The notes under the pieces: model-generated | Database searches by the model: none | The model's input: the letters and a program-made list of their open reading frames with translations, nothing else | What the model was told of the DNA's origin: nothing | Program-made: the position numbers and the translations under genes | In this document: piece after piece, positions 1 to 5,482 of the stretch | Numbering within the stretch: position 1 is the first letter of the stretch | How the letters are laid out: every line of letters begins with the position of its first letter | Assembly: GCA_903854365.1 (NCBI GenBank) | Contig: CAINWE010000142.1 | Location: 1 to 5,482 of the forward strand | Length of the DNA stretch: 5,482 nucleotides | Direction: 5' to 3' | Origin: Oligoflexia bacterium | GTDB taxonomy: Bacteria; Bdellovibrionota; UBA1018

Positions 1-1
1 A

Positions 2-112
2 CCGCTTCCAGCTGTAGACTCTAATCAAAACCCAACGGCATCCGCAACTGCGGACGGCCATACAGACACAGAAACAGGAGGAGGACCTGCGCCCGCTCCC
101 GTTCTCGCTTAA
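2..112 (+). CDS. C-terminal tail of an upstream gene (partial; possibly ftsH or folP)
   Basis: An open frame enters from the left edge and ends at TAA 110-112, giving 36 residues and no start codon. The tail is low in complexity, rich in Pro, Thr, Ala and Gly, and ends in GGGPAPAPVLA. No catalytic motif is visible, so its function cannot be read from the sequence. In related genomes the gene before cdaA is usually folP, preceded by ftsH. Disordered Pro-rich tails are common at the C-terminus of the membrane protease FtsH and unusual for dihydropteroate synthase, so ftsH is my slight preference. The frame at 18-131 is also open, but it has no start codon at a useful place. It is co-directional with cdaA, and the 46-base gap after it contains no terminator that I can see, so it probably shares a transcript with the genes downstream. 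Confidence 0.5.
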   Translation, partial: PLPAVDSNQNPTASATADGHTDTETGGGPAPAPVLA

Positions 113-158
113 AGTTGCGAATGGAATGTGAGATCGAGCGCCGGGGTCATGATATCGA

Positions 159-983
159 GTGGGAGACCTGCTAGCTAGCCTGCAATCGAGTTTGAGAGTC
201 ATCGATTTGCTGGACGTGGGCATTGTGGCTTTCATGGTTTATCGGGTTTTGCTCCTGATCAAGGGCACCCGTGCTATGCAAATGCTCACCGGGTTGGGAA
301 TTTTGGGTATTGGGTTTTACCTTTCGTCCATGTTCGAGTTATTCACCACGCATTCGATCTTCTCTCATTTTTTTGATAATCTTTTCATCATCGTGATTGT
401 TCTGTTTCAGGATGACTTGAGGCGAGCCCTCACTCATGTTGGCAAAAATCCATTTTTCGCCGGGGCTTCTGCTGAAGAAGAGCGCGAGATGATTGATGAT
501 ATTGCTCGGGCTGCAGTGCGGTTGGCTAAGGAAAAAATTGGTGCTTTGATTGTATTAGAGCGTGAGACGGGACTCAAAAACTATATCGATACGGGGTCAC
601 GGTTGGACGCTCGAGTGAAAGCCGAGCTCCTTTACTCAATTTTCGTCCCTGTATCCCCCATCCATGATGGGGCAGTGATTATCACAGGCGGCAAGATCGC
701 TGCTGCTGGCTGCTTTTTACCACTCTCTAAGGATCCGAATATCGATAAGCGGTACGGCACTCGTCATCGGGCGGCTCTTGGTTTGACAGAAGACTCAGAT
801 GCAATTGTGATCCTGGTCTCTGAGGAGGCTGGCGAAGCGCATTTGGTAAAAAATGGAAAAATTACTACGAATTTGAACGAACAAGAGCTTCGCGATAGCT
901 TGTCAGCTCTTTTAGATATCTCCCACAATCGGACGGCTCTTCCGAGGCGAATGAGGGGTTGGGTGAAAAAGGTGAGCGGATGA
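159..983 (+). CDS. cdaA: diadenylate cyclase CdaA (membrane-bound DAC, c-di-AMP synthase)
   Basis: CdaA condenses two ATP into cyclic di-AMP on the cytoplasmic face of the membrane. The 274-residue length matches the family (about 270). Three hydrophobic segments lie at about 16-34, 41-58 and 70-84, followed by the family motif FQDDLRRAL (83-91). The cytoplasmic DAC domain carries the DARV..LLYSIF stretch (150-162), the catalytic DGA motif (170-172) and the ATP-binding RHR motif (202-204, within GTRHRAALG), so the enzyme looks intact. The start is GTG at 159: an in-frame TGA at 150-152 excludes anything further upstream, and starting later would trim the segment before the first membrane helix. 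There is only a weak GGGG at 143-146 upstream, 12 bases away, so initiation may be poor or coupled to upstream translation. The stop overlaps the cdaR start in ATGA. The family and product call is very secure; the exact start is less so. Confidence 0.96.
   Translation: MGDLLASLQSSLRVIDLLDVGIVAFMVYRVLLLIKGTRAMQMLTGLGILGIGFYLSSMFELFTTHSIFSHFFDNLFIIVIVLFQDDLRRALTHVGKNPFFAGASAEEEREMIDDIARAAVRLAKEKIGALIVLERETGLKNYIDTGSRLDARVKAELLYSIFVPVSPIHDGAVIITGGKIAAAGCFLPLSKDPNIDKRYGTRHRAALGLTEDSDAIVILVSEEAGEAHLVKNGKITTNLNEQELRDSLSALLDISHNRTALPRRMRGWVKKVSG
969..976 (+). promoter_or_regulatory. ribosome binding site of cdaR
   Basis: AAGGTGAG lies three bases before ATG 980 (the GGTG core five bases before it), inside the last codons of cdaA. 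It selects ATG 980 over the in-frame TTG at 959, which would add seven residues but has no comparable site. Confidence 0.7.
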
Positions 984-1918
984 GCAGGGACAGAGGCGGT
1001 TTGCAGCGAATTTTCGACGGAATGGCCGATCACCTGGGGACAAAGATCGTTTCGGTAGTCATTGCTTTAGTGCTTTGGGGTGTGGCCTTAGGTTCGAGAA
1101 GTGTTGAGGAAACCAAGGATATACCCGTTGTCGTGGAAACTTCTGCGGACGTGGTGGTCGCAAGTGAGGTTCCGGATCGAGTGCTTTTTCGACTTTCGGG
1201 ACCTAAAGCTTTTTTGCGAGCGATTTTAGATCGTCGGGAAAATCCGATTCGAATTAATTTAAACGGAGTTAAGCCTTCCGTTTTGACCTATCGATTTTTT
1301 TCGGACAGTATTCGGGTTCCGATTGGAGTGAGGGTGCTGTCAGTGAATCCGGCAGCCGTTCAAATCAAGTTGGAGTACTTGAAGCGGAAAGATGTTCCTG
1401 TGCGGGCGGAGCTCCGGGGGGTTCCACCCGAGGGCTACCGATTTTCAGGCATTCAAATGACGCCTGAATTCGTTCGAATTAAGGGGCCAGAGAGTCGGGT
1501 GGATGCTTTAACTGAAGTTTTGACCAAGCCGATTGATCTTTCTGAATTGAGAGGTCACGTGGAAAAAGAGCTTTCCTTGGATTTGGCCAAGTCTGGGGTG
1601 CAGTTGGACGGCCCGCTTCCTCGGGGTACGATTCACTTGGATCCAATTTCGGCCAACTTTAAAATTAAGAATGTGGACATTCGAGTTTTCTCTACCTATA
1701 AATTTCGAGTTGAAGAAAAAAATGTCACCGTTTTGGTCCGGTCTGGGCCTCAGGATCTCGAGGAGTTGAAGTCGATTGATCGCAATCAAGTCTTCGCTTC
1801 GGTGGATCTCAGGGGTAGGACTAAGGGACGCTATAATGAGCCCCTTCGAGTGACGCTGCCCGCAAATATGGGTTTAGTGAAGGTCATTCCGGATCATGTG
1901 ACGGTGACTCTCTATTAA
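980..1918 (+). CDS. cdaR: YbbR-domain protein CdaR, membrane-anchored partner of CdaA
   Basis: CdaR/YbbR proteins sit in the membrane by one N-terminal helix, expose YbbR repeats outside the cytoplasm, and modulate CdaA in Firmicutes. Here 312 residues contain a short basic cytoplasmic N-terminus, one hydrophobic helix at about 22-38 (TKIVSVVIALVLWGVAL) with no cleavage site that I recognise, and then about three beta-rich YbbR-like repeats: about 46-132, 135-230 and 231-312. The second is the clearest, with the DVPVRAELRG...GYRF...VRIKGPESRVDAL pattern. Bacillus subtilis CdaR has four repeats, so this one is a little shorter. The start overlaps the cdaA stop in ATGA, which points to translational coupling and balanced production of the two partners. 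The role as a CdaA regulator is carried over from the family and from synteny; in a Gram-negative cell the repeats would lie in the periplasm. Confidence 0.9.
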   Translation: MSRDRGGLQRIFDGMADHLGTKIVSVVIALVLWGVALGSRSVEETKDIPVVVETSADVVVASEVPDRVLFRLSGPKAFLRAILDRRENPIRINLNGVKPSVLTYRFFSDSIRVPIGVRVLSVNPAAVQIKLEYLKRKDVPVRAELRGVPPEGYRFSGIQMTPEFVRIKGPESRVDALTEVLTKPIDLSELRGHVEKELSLDLAKSGVQLDGPLPRGTIHLDPISANFKIKNVDIRVFSTYKFRVEEKNVTVLVRSGPQDLEELKSIDRNQVFASVDLRGRTKGRYNEPLRVTLPANMGLVKVIPDHVTVTLY

Positions 1919-1924
1919 TTGAGT

Positions 1925-1929
1925 GAGGG
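1925..1929 (+). promoter_or_regulatory. ribosome binding site of glmM
   Basis: GAGGG six bases before ATG 1936, within the 17-base gap after cdaR. It supports the chosen start, which also matches where GlmM proteins normally begin, just ahead of LFGTDGIRG. Confidence 0.6.
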
Positions 1930-1935
1930 TTTCAG

Positions 1936-3351
1936 ATGAAACAAAAGTTATTTGGCACCGATGGGATTCGAGGTCTTGCTAATCAATTCCCGATGACGGG
2001 TGAAGTCGCGATGGCGGTTGGACGCGCTGTGGCCCACGTCTTATTTTCCAATCCAAAGACAGTGGTTCGGAGTTCAATCCCGGTGGGGCTGAAACCTTTG
2101 GAGTCCTCAAAGCCCTTACGCCGGGCGAAAATTGTGATTGGAAAAGATACGCGCCTTTCTGGATATATGCTTGAGCAAGCCCTGGCTTCTGGAATTTGTT
2201 CGATGGGGGCGGATGTGATTTTTATCGGTCCACTTCCGACTCCAGGAGTCGCATTCGTGACCCAGAGTATGCGCGCAGATGCTGGGATTATGATTTCAGC
2301 ATCCCATAATCCGTTTGAGGATAACGGGATTAAGATTTTTACTGCGGATGGTTATAAGCTGCCAGATGAGCTGGAGGCGGAAATTGAACGACTGATCTTT
2401 GCGAAGGATCCCGATTCTTTTCGTCCGACAGGTAACCTCGTTGGTAAAGCCTATCGTATTGATGATGCCCATGGGCGATATCTTGTGTTTTTGAAAAGTT
2501 TATTTCCGAAAGATTTAGATCTTCTAGGGATGCGAATTGTATTGGACTGTGCCAATGGGGCTCCCTATCGTGTGGGCCCTTTAGTGTTTGAGGAGTTGGG
2601 CGCTGAGGTGATTAAGCAAGGTGTGAGCCCCGATGGATTAAATATTAATGAGCAATGCGGAGCCTTGCATCCTGATGCGATTGCAGGGGCGACCGTTCGA
2701 TTCCGAGCAGATGTGGGAATCGCTCTCGATGGGGATGGAGATCGATGTATTTTGTGTGACGAGAACGGAGAAATTGTCGATGGGGATCAGATTATCGGCC
2801 TCTGCGCATTGCAAATGGCCCGTGAAAACTCATTGAAGGGCAATACGGTCGTGACGACTCCGATGTCTAACTTAGGGCTTGAGCTCACGCTGAGGCAACA
2901 TGGGATTTCGATGGTTCGAGCCCAGGTGGGAGATCGTTACGTGGTCGATACGATGAGAAAAAATGGCTTTAATTTGGGAGGTGAACAGTCGGGTCACGTC
3001 GTCTTTTTAGACCAGTCTACTACTGGAGACGGCATCGTTGCTGCGCTGAAAGTCCTAGAGGCGATGCGACGAACTGGAAAGCCTCTGTCTGAGCTTAAGA
3101 AGGGCATTCAACTCTTTCCTCAGGCGCGAGAAGATGTGCGAGTTTCCAGGCGTGAGCCGTTTGAAAGTATCGCAGCTGTCGCCCATGAAATTTCGAGTGG
3201 ACAAGCTGAGCTCGGTCAAACTGGAAGAATCTTTGTGCGGTATTCAGGCACGGAGCCCTTAGCCAGAGTTCTGGTGGAGGGTGAAAATTTGGCTCAAATT
3301 CAGGTGATCGCTCGTAAAATTGCTGCCAGTATCCAGGCTAGCTTAGCCTGA
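1936..3351 (+). CDS. glmM: phosphoglucosamine mutase GlmM
   Basis: GlmM converts glucosamine-6-phosphate to glucosamine-1-phosphate, the step before GlmU in UDP-GlcNAc synthesis, in the cytoplasm. All four domains of the alpha-D-phosphohexomutase fold are recognisable: the LFGTDGIRG start (5-13), the active-site loop SASHNP (121-126) with Ser123 as the phosphorylated serine, the metal-binding loop DGDGDR (265-270), the sugar-binding loop GEQSGH (349-354), and the phosphate-binding RYSGTEP (435-441). The length is 471 residues against about 445-450 for typical GlmM. The extra length is mostly an insertion at about residues 38-64, between the first helix and the KIVIGKDTR strand. It follows cdaR by 17 bases with its own ribosome site, so it is very likely co-transcribed. 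In Firmicutes GlmM binds CdaA and lowers c-di-AMP production; whether it does so here is not shown. Confidence 0.97.
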   Translation: MKQKLFGTDGIRGLANQFPMTGEVAMAVGRAVAHVLFSNPKTVVRSSIPVGLKPLESSKPLRRAKIVIGKDTRLSGYMLEQALASGICSMGADVIFIGPLPTPGVAFVTQSMRADAGIMISASHNPFEDNGIKIFTADGYKLPDELEAEIERLIFAKDPDSFRPTGNLVGKAYRIDDAHGRYLVFLKSLFPKDLDLLGMRIVLDCANGAPYRVGPLVFEELGAEVIKQGVSPDGLNINEQCGALHPDAIAGATVRFRADVGIALDGDGDRCILCDENGEIVDGDQIIGLCALQMARENSLKGNTVVTTPMSNLGLELTLRQHGISMVRAQVGDRYVVDTMRKNGFNLGGEQSGHVVFLDQSTTGDGIVAALKVLEAMRRTGKPLSELKKGIQLFPQAREDVRVSRREPFESIAAVAHEISSGQAELGQTGRIFVRYSGTEPLARVLVEGENLAQIQVIARKIAASIQASLA

Positions 3352-3370
3352 TCGGCGGCACCTGCCTGTA

Positions 3371-3378
3371 GGGAGGAT
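3371..3378 (+). promoter_or_regulatory. ribosome binding site of pdxJ
   Basis: GGGAGGAT ends three bases before ATG 3382 (the GGAGG core ends five bases before it). It is the strongest Shine-Dalgarno sequence in the window and lies in the 30-base gap after glmM. Confidence 0.75.
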
Positions 3379-3381
3379 CTG

Positions 3382-4140
3382 ATGAAGACACGGCTTGGAG
3401 TGAATGTAGATCATGTGGCGACTTTGCGCCAATTACGAGGCACAGTCTATCCGTCCTTGATTGAGGCGGTTCAGCTAGCGGAAGCTGGGGGTGCCGACCA
3501 GATTACGGCGCATCTCCGTGAGGATCGGAGGCATATTCAAGATCAGGACGTCAGGGATCTGAGAAAGAATGTGAAGGTCGCCTTTAACTTGGAAATGGCG
3601 GTAACGCCTGAAATGGTGCGGTTTGCTTGTAGAATTCGCCCGGATTGGGTTTGTTTGGTACCGGAGAAGAGGCGCGAGTTGACTACCGAAGGGGGATTAG
3701 ACATCGCGAAAAATAAGCGGGCAGTCGCTCTTGCGATTCAAACTCTCAAGAAAAAGGGAATTAAGGTGAGCTGCTTTATAGAGCCCTCGAGTGACGCAGT
3801 TGCCCTCAGTCATCATTTGGGTGCTGATGCCGTGGAGTTTCATACGGGTCAATATTGTTTGGCGGCTCAGAGCGCTTTCGGTGGCCGCTCTCGATCTCGG
3901 AGAGTTCAGGAGAAACTGAGAATTCAGAAGGCAGCCATCCAGGCGCTTGAGCTAGGTTTGCATGCTCACGCTGGGCATGGCTTTGATTATAAAAACATTC
4001 AGGATATTGTTGGTTTGATGCGTCATTCAGGACAAGCCCTGATTGAAGAATATAATATCGGCCATGCGATTATTTGCCGCTCGGTTCTGGTGGGACTGGA
4101 GACGGCCGTCGCTGAGATGAGCGCCCTCATCTCTAGATAA
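3382..4140 (+). CDS. pdxJ: pyridoxine 5'-phosphate synthase PdxJ
   Basis: PdxJ closes the pyridine ring of vitamin B6 by joining 1-deoxy-D-xylulose 5-phosphate and 3-amino-2-oxopropyl phosphate in the DXP-dependent pathway. The 252 residues form a TIM barrel of normal family length (E. coli 243). Visible signatures are LGVNVDHVATLRQLRG (5-20), HLREDRRHI (44-52) with the basic residues His45 and Arg47, Glu71 in NLEMAVT, VPEKRRELTTEGGLD (93-107), Glu152 in VEFHTG, and His199 in HAGHG, the equivalent of the E. coli catalytic His193. The phosphate-binding end, NIGHAIICRSV (225-235), has Cys where Gly or Ala is more usual, which is probably neutral. It is the last gene of the + strand run, 30 bases after glmM. 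Its stop lies two bases from the stop of the opposing tsaE. In relatives acpS usually follows pdxJ; here it does not. Confidence 0.97.
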   Translation: MKTRLGVNVDHVATLRQLRGTVYPSLIEAVQLAEAGGADQITAHLREDRRHIQDQDVRDLRKNVKVAFNLEMAVTPEMVRFACRIRPDWVCLVPEKRRELTTEGGLDIAKNKRAVALAIQTLKKKGIKVSCFIEPSSDAVALSHHLGADAVEFHTGQYCLAAQSAFGGRSRSRRVQEKLRIQKAAIQALELGLHAHAGHGFDYKNIQDIVGLMRHSGQALIEEYNIGHAIICRSVLVGLETAVAEMSALISR

Positions 4141-4142
4141 CT

Positions 4143-4655
4143 TTAGCTTTGGGTGATCTGAATTGTTCGGAGGTGAGGCGATTGCTCGCTCTGTTTTTGG
4201 CTTCCGTCATAGATAGGCTCTAAAGCAATGCGAAAAATTCTCCCCGATTTGAGGACTTGTGCTTCAAAGGCAGGCCATGATGAGAGCCATTCAGTAATGA
4301 CGATGAGATCACGGTCCCAGAAGTAAGCCGGAATTCCGGCTTCGTCAATTTCCTGCTCGGCTTTTAGCCGGTAGAAATCCATGTGGACCACCGCACCCGA
4401 AGGGGTGTCGTATTCATGCGCGATTGCGAAGGTTGGGCTTCCTTCTGGTGGCTGGTCGAGGCCTAATCCCGCGAGTAAAGCACGAGCAAACGTGGTTTTT
4501 CCTACTCCCATGGGTCCTTCTAGAAGGACTCGGTCTTTTACCCTTAACTGACTCGCAAGTTCCGCAGCAATTTGGACCAGTCGATCCTCAGAGCAATGGG
4601 ATTCTGCTTTCCAAAGGGATACTAAGTTCGGCAGATTTGAGGTTTTTGAATGCAT
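4143..4655 (-). CDS. tsaE: tRNA t6A biosynthesis ATPase TsaE
   Basis: TsaE is the small P-loop ATPase that works with TsaB and TsaD to make N6-threonylcarbamoyladenosine at position 37 of ANN-decoding tRNAs. Counting from ATG 4655 the protein has 170 residues. The Walker A loop GPMGVGKTT is at 47-55 with Lys53 and Thr54. SPTF (73-76, in SPTFAIAHEY), HMDFYRL (91-97) and TEW (121-123) match the family motifs SPTF, HFDLYRL and EW. It is about 15 residues longer than E. coli TsaE, mainly at the N-terminus. TTG 4661 is an alternative start that adds two residues; a GAG at 4666-4668 is 4 bases from TTG or 10 from ATG, so it does not settle the choice. The start lies inside nnrD, in another frame, with 68 bases of overlap, so translation is probably coupled. 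The C-terminal end is convergent with pdxJ. Confidence 0.93.
   Translation of the reverse strand: MHSKTSNLPNLVSLWKAESHCSEDRLVQIAAELASQLRVKDRVLLEGPMGVGKTTFARALLAGLGLDQPPEGSPTFAIAHEYDTPSGAVVHMDFYRLKAEQEIDEAGIPAYFWDRDLIVITEWLSSWPAFEAQVLKSGRIFRIALEPIYDGSQKQSEQSPHLRTIQITQS
4175..4198 (+). terminator. possible weak intrinsic terminator for the pdxJ transcript
   Basis: GCGA (4178-4181) pairs with TCGC (4186-4189) across the four-base loop TTGC. Two more outer pairs are possible with one bulged base, and after a single G comes a run of five T (4194-4198). It lies 35-58 bases after the pdxJ stop and within the 3' end of tsaE on the other strand. The stem is short and the T run is not immediately adjacent, so this is only a candidate, but it is the one hairpin-plus-T structure I noticed near this convergent junction. 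Confidence 0.25.
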
Positions 4656-5481
4656 TTCCAATATTCTCGATAATGTCAGGTGCGGTCATACTCCGATGAC
4701 CATGGGTTTTTGCGGCAAAGTCTCCGGCGAGACTGTGGAGATACACGCTCAGCAGCGTGGCCTGAAAGGTCTCCATTTTTTGTCCCAAAAGGCCACCAAT
4801 CATGCCCGCTAAAACGTCGCCACTGCCGGCAGTGGCCATACCGTCATTGGGATAGTGATTGAGATAGAGTTGATCCTCGGGTGAGCTGATCAACGTAGCG
4901 GCACCTTTGAGGAGAACCGTCGCGTGCGTTCTCGAGACGGCCCTTTTCAGTGCATCGATCGGATTCTCCAAAACCTTCGGTTTCTCGATATCTAAGAGGC
5001 GGGCCATTTCGCCTGGATGCGGGGTGAGGACCGTAGGTGCTCTTCGGTTGACGAGATGCGCGTGGAGTTTGTGATCCCCAATTAAGTTCAATGCATCTGC
5101 GTCGATCACGATAGGCCCCGTATAAATGGATAAGAGTTCCTCTAGAAGGTGCTTGCCTTCGGGTCGTAGTCCCAGGCCTGGTCCGATGACGATGCTTGAA
5201 TAGGACGTGAGAGTATCGCGATAAGCTTCATACTCCTTGCCTTTGAGATGAAGAGGGACGGCCATCGTTTCATTAGGGAGTTTCGTGAGAAGTGTATCAA
5301 AACAATCCTCCCACGTGGCCACCGTGACCAAGCCCGTCCCCATTTTGTGGCAAGCCCGTGCTGCCATTGAAATTGCTCCAATGCGCCCTGGACTCCCTCC
5401 AATCAAGAGGGTGTGTCCAAATGCGTTTTTGTGTCCGTATCGATCTCGTTCCTTGAGTAGGGCGCTCATTGGGCTTTTCAT
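4588..5481 (-). CDS. nnrD: ADP-dependent (S)-NAD(P)H-hydrate dehydratase NnrD (5' end at window edge)
   Basis: NnrD dehydrates the S form of damaged, hydrated NADH or NADPH back to the normal cofactor using ADP; it belongs to the YjeF C-terminal/ribokinase-like fold. From the ATG at 5481 there are 297 residues: GHKNAFGHTLLIGGS (16-30), GPGLG (100-104), VIDADALNL (125-133), LTPHPGEM (152-159), LKGAATLI (191-198) and the nucleotide-binding and catalytic loop ATAGSGDVLAG (216-226) with Asp222. The usual HKG near the start is HKN here. The domain is complete, but the frame is still open at the window edge. Either this ATG (or Met5) starts a stand-alone enzyme, or this is the C-terminal half of a bifunctional protein with an upstream NnrE epimerase domain. 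The last 14 or so residues (from about 284) extend past the usual end of the domain and lie in the overlap with tsaE. Together with tsaE it keeps the nnrD-tsaE order seen in related genomes, but on the opposite strand to pdxJ. Confidence 0.92.
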   Translation of the reverse strand: MKSPMSALLKERDRYGHKNAFGHTLLIGGSPGRIGAISMAARACHKMGTGLVTVATWEDCFDTLLTKLPNETMAVPLHLKGKEYEAYRDTLTSYSSIVIGPGLGLRPEGKHLLEELLSIYTGPIVIDADALNLIGDHKLHAHLVNRRAPTVLTPHPGEMARLLDIEKPKVLENPIDALKRAVSRTHATVLLKGAATLISSPEDQLYLNHYPNDGMATAGSGDVLAGMIGGLLGQKMETFQATLLSVYLHSLAGDFAAKTHGHRSMTAPDIIENIGNAFKNLKSAELSIPLESRIPLL

Positions 5482-5482
5482 G

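Noticed and set aside
41..54. Perfect inverted repeat TCCGCA-AC-TGCGGA.
   Set aside because: As a hairpin it has only a five-base stem with a four-base loop, no T run follows, and it lies inside the coding tail at 2-112. Too short to call a terminator or operator.
783..811. TTGACA (783-788) and TGTGAT (806-811) with a 17-base spacer, inside cdaA and upstream of cdaR.
   Set aside because: The -10 box matches only 4 of 6 bases and the site lies in conserved coding sequence (the LGLTEDSDAIVI stretch), so a chance match is likely. It would need transcript start mapping.
959..979. TTG 959 as an earlier start for cdaR, adding seven residues.
   Set aside because: ATG 980 has a good ribosome site at 969-976 and the typical ATGA overlap with cdaA.
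764..1033. Open - strand frame opposite the end of cdaA and the start of cdaR (also a similar one at 1508-1789).
   Set aside because: Both are antisense to clear genes and have no recognisable domain or ribosome site.
2648..2836. Second + strand frame within glmM.
   Set aside because: It lies entirely inside the metal-binding region of glmM and is a shifted frame of that conserved coding sequence.
4424..4862. Open + strand frames opposite nnrD and tsaE (4424-4699 and 4680-4862).
   Set aside because: They are antisense to well-supported genes, show no family motifs, and read as by-products of the opposite coding frame.
5142..5402. Second - strand frame within nnrD.
   Set aside because: It overlaps the motif-bearing NnrD frame completely and has a Trp/Arg/Ser-rich content typical of a shifted frame.

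Overview
The window is a dense run of conserved bacterial housekeeping genes with almost no intergenic DNA. Gene content and order (cdaA, cdaR/ybbR, glmM, pdxJ, then nnrD and tsaE nearby) resemble the ftsH-folP-cdaA-ybbR-glmM-pdxJ-acpS-nnrD-tsaE neighbourhood I associate with Bdellovibrionota and other former Deltaproteobacteria. Base composition looks close to 50% GC, which also fits a Bdellovibrio-like organism. The assignment rests on gene order and protein character, not on a database search.

Layout: positions 2-112 hold the last 36 codons of a gene entering from the left, with a Pro/Thr/Ala/Gly-rich tail. Four + strand genes follow in tight succession: cdaA (159-983, GTG start, diadenylate cyclase), cdaR (980-1918, ATGA overlap with cdaA), glmM (1936-3351) and pdxJ (3382-4140). 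Only two bases after the pdxJ stop lies the stop of tsaE, which is on the - strand (4143-4655). It is preceded in its own direction by nnrD (4588-5481), which overlaps the start of tsaE by 68 bases and runs up to the right window edge.

How they work together: CdaA makes c-di-AMP at the membrane, CdaR is its membrane-anchored extracytoplasmic partner, and GlmM makes glucosamine-1-phosphate for UDP-GlcNAc and peptidoglycan. In Firmicutes GlmM also binds and inhibits CdaA, so these three genes form a known link between cell-wall precursor supply and second-messenger signalling. PdxJ makes pyridoxine 5'-phosphate. NnrD repairs hydrated NAD(P)H and TsaE drives tRNA t6A modification.

I found no RNA gene, mobile element, CRISPR array or obviously new system. 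There is no gene-free stretch over 300 bases. The points worth a second look are an insertion of about 20 residues in GlmM, an apparent inversion of nnrD-tsaE with no acpS next to pdxJ, the unusually long nnrD/tsaE overlap, a strand composition bias that does not follow gene direction, and a poorly supported cdaA translation start.
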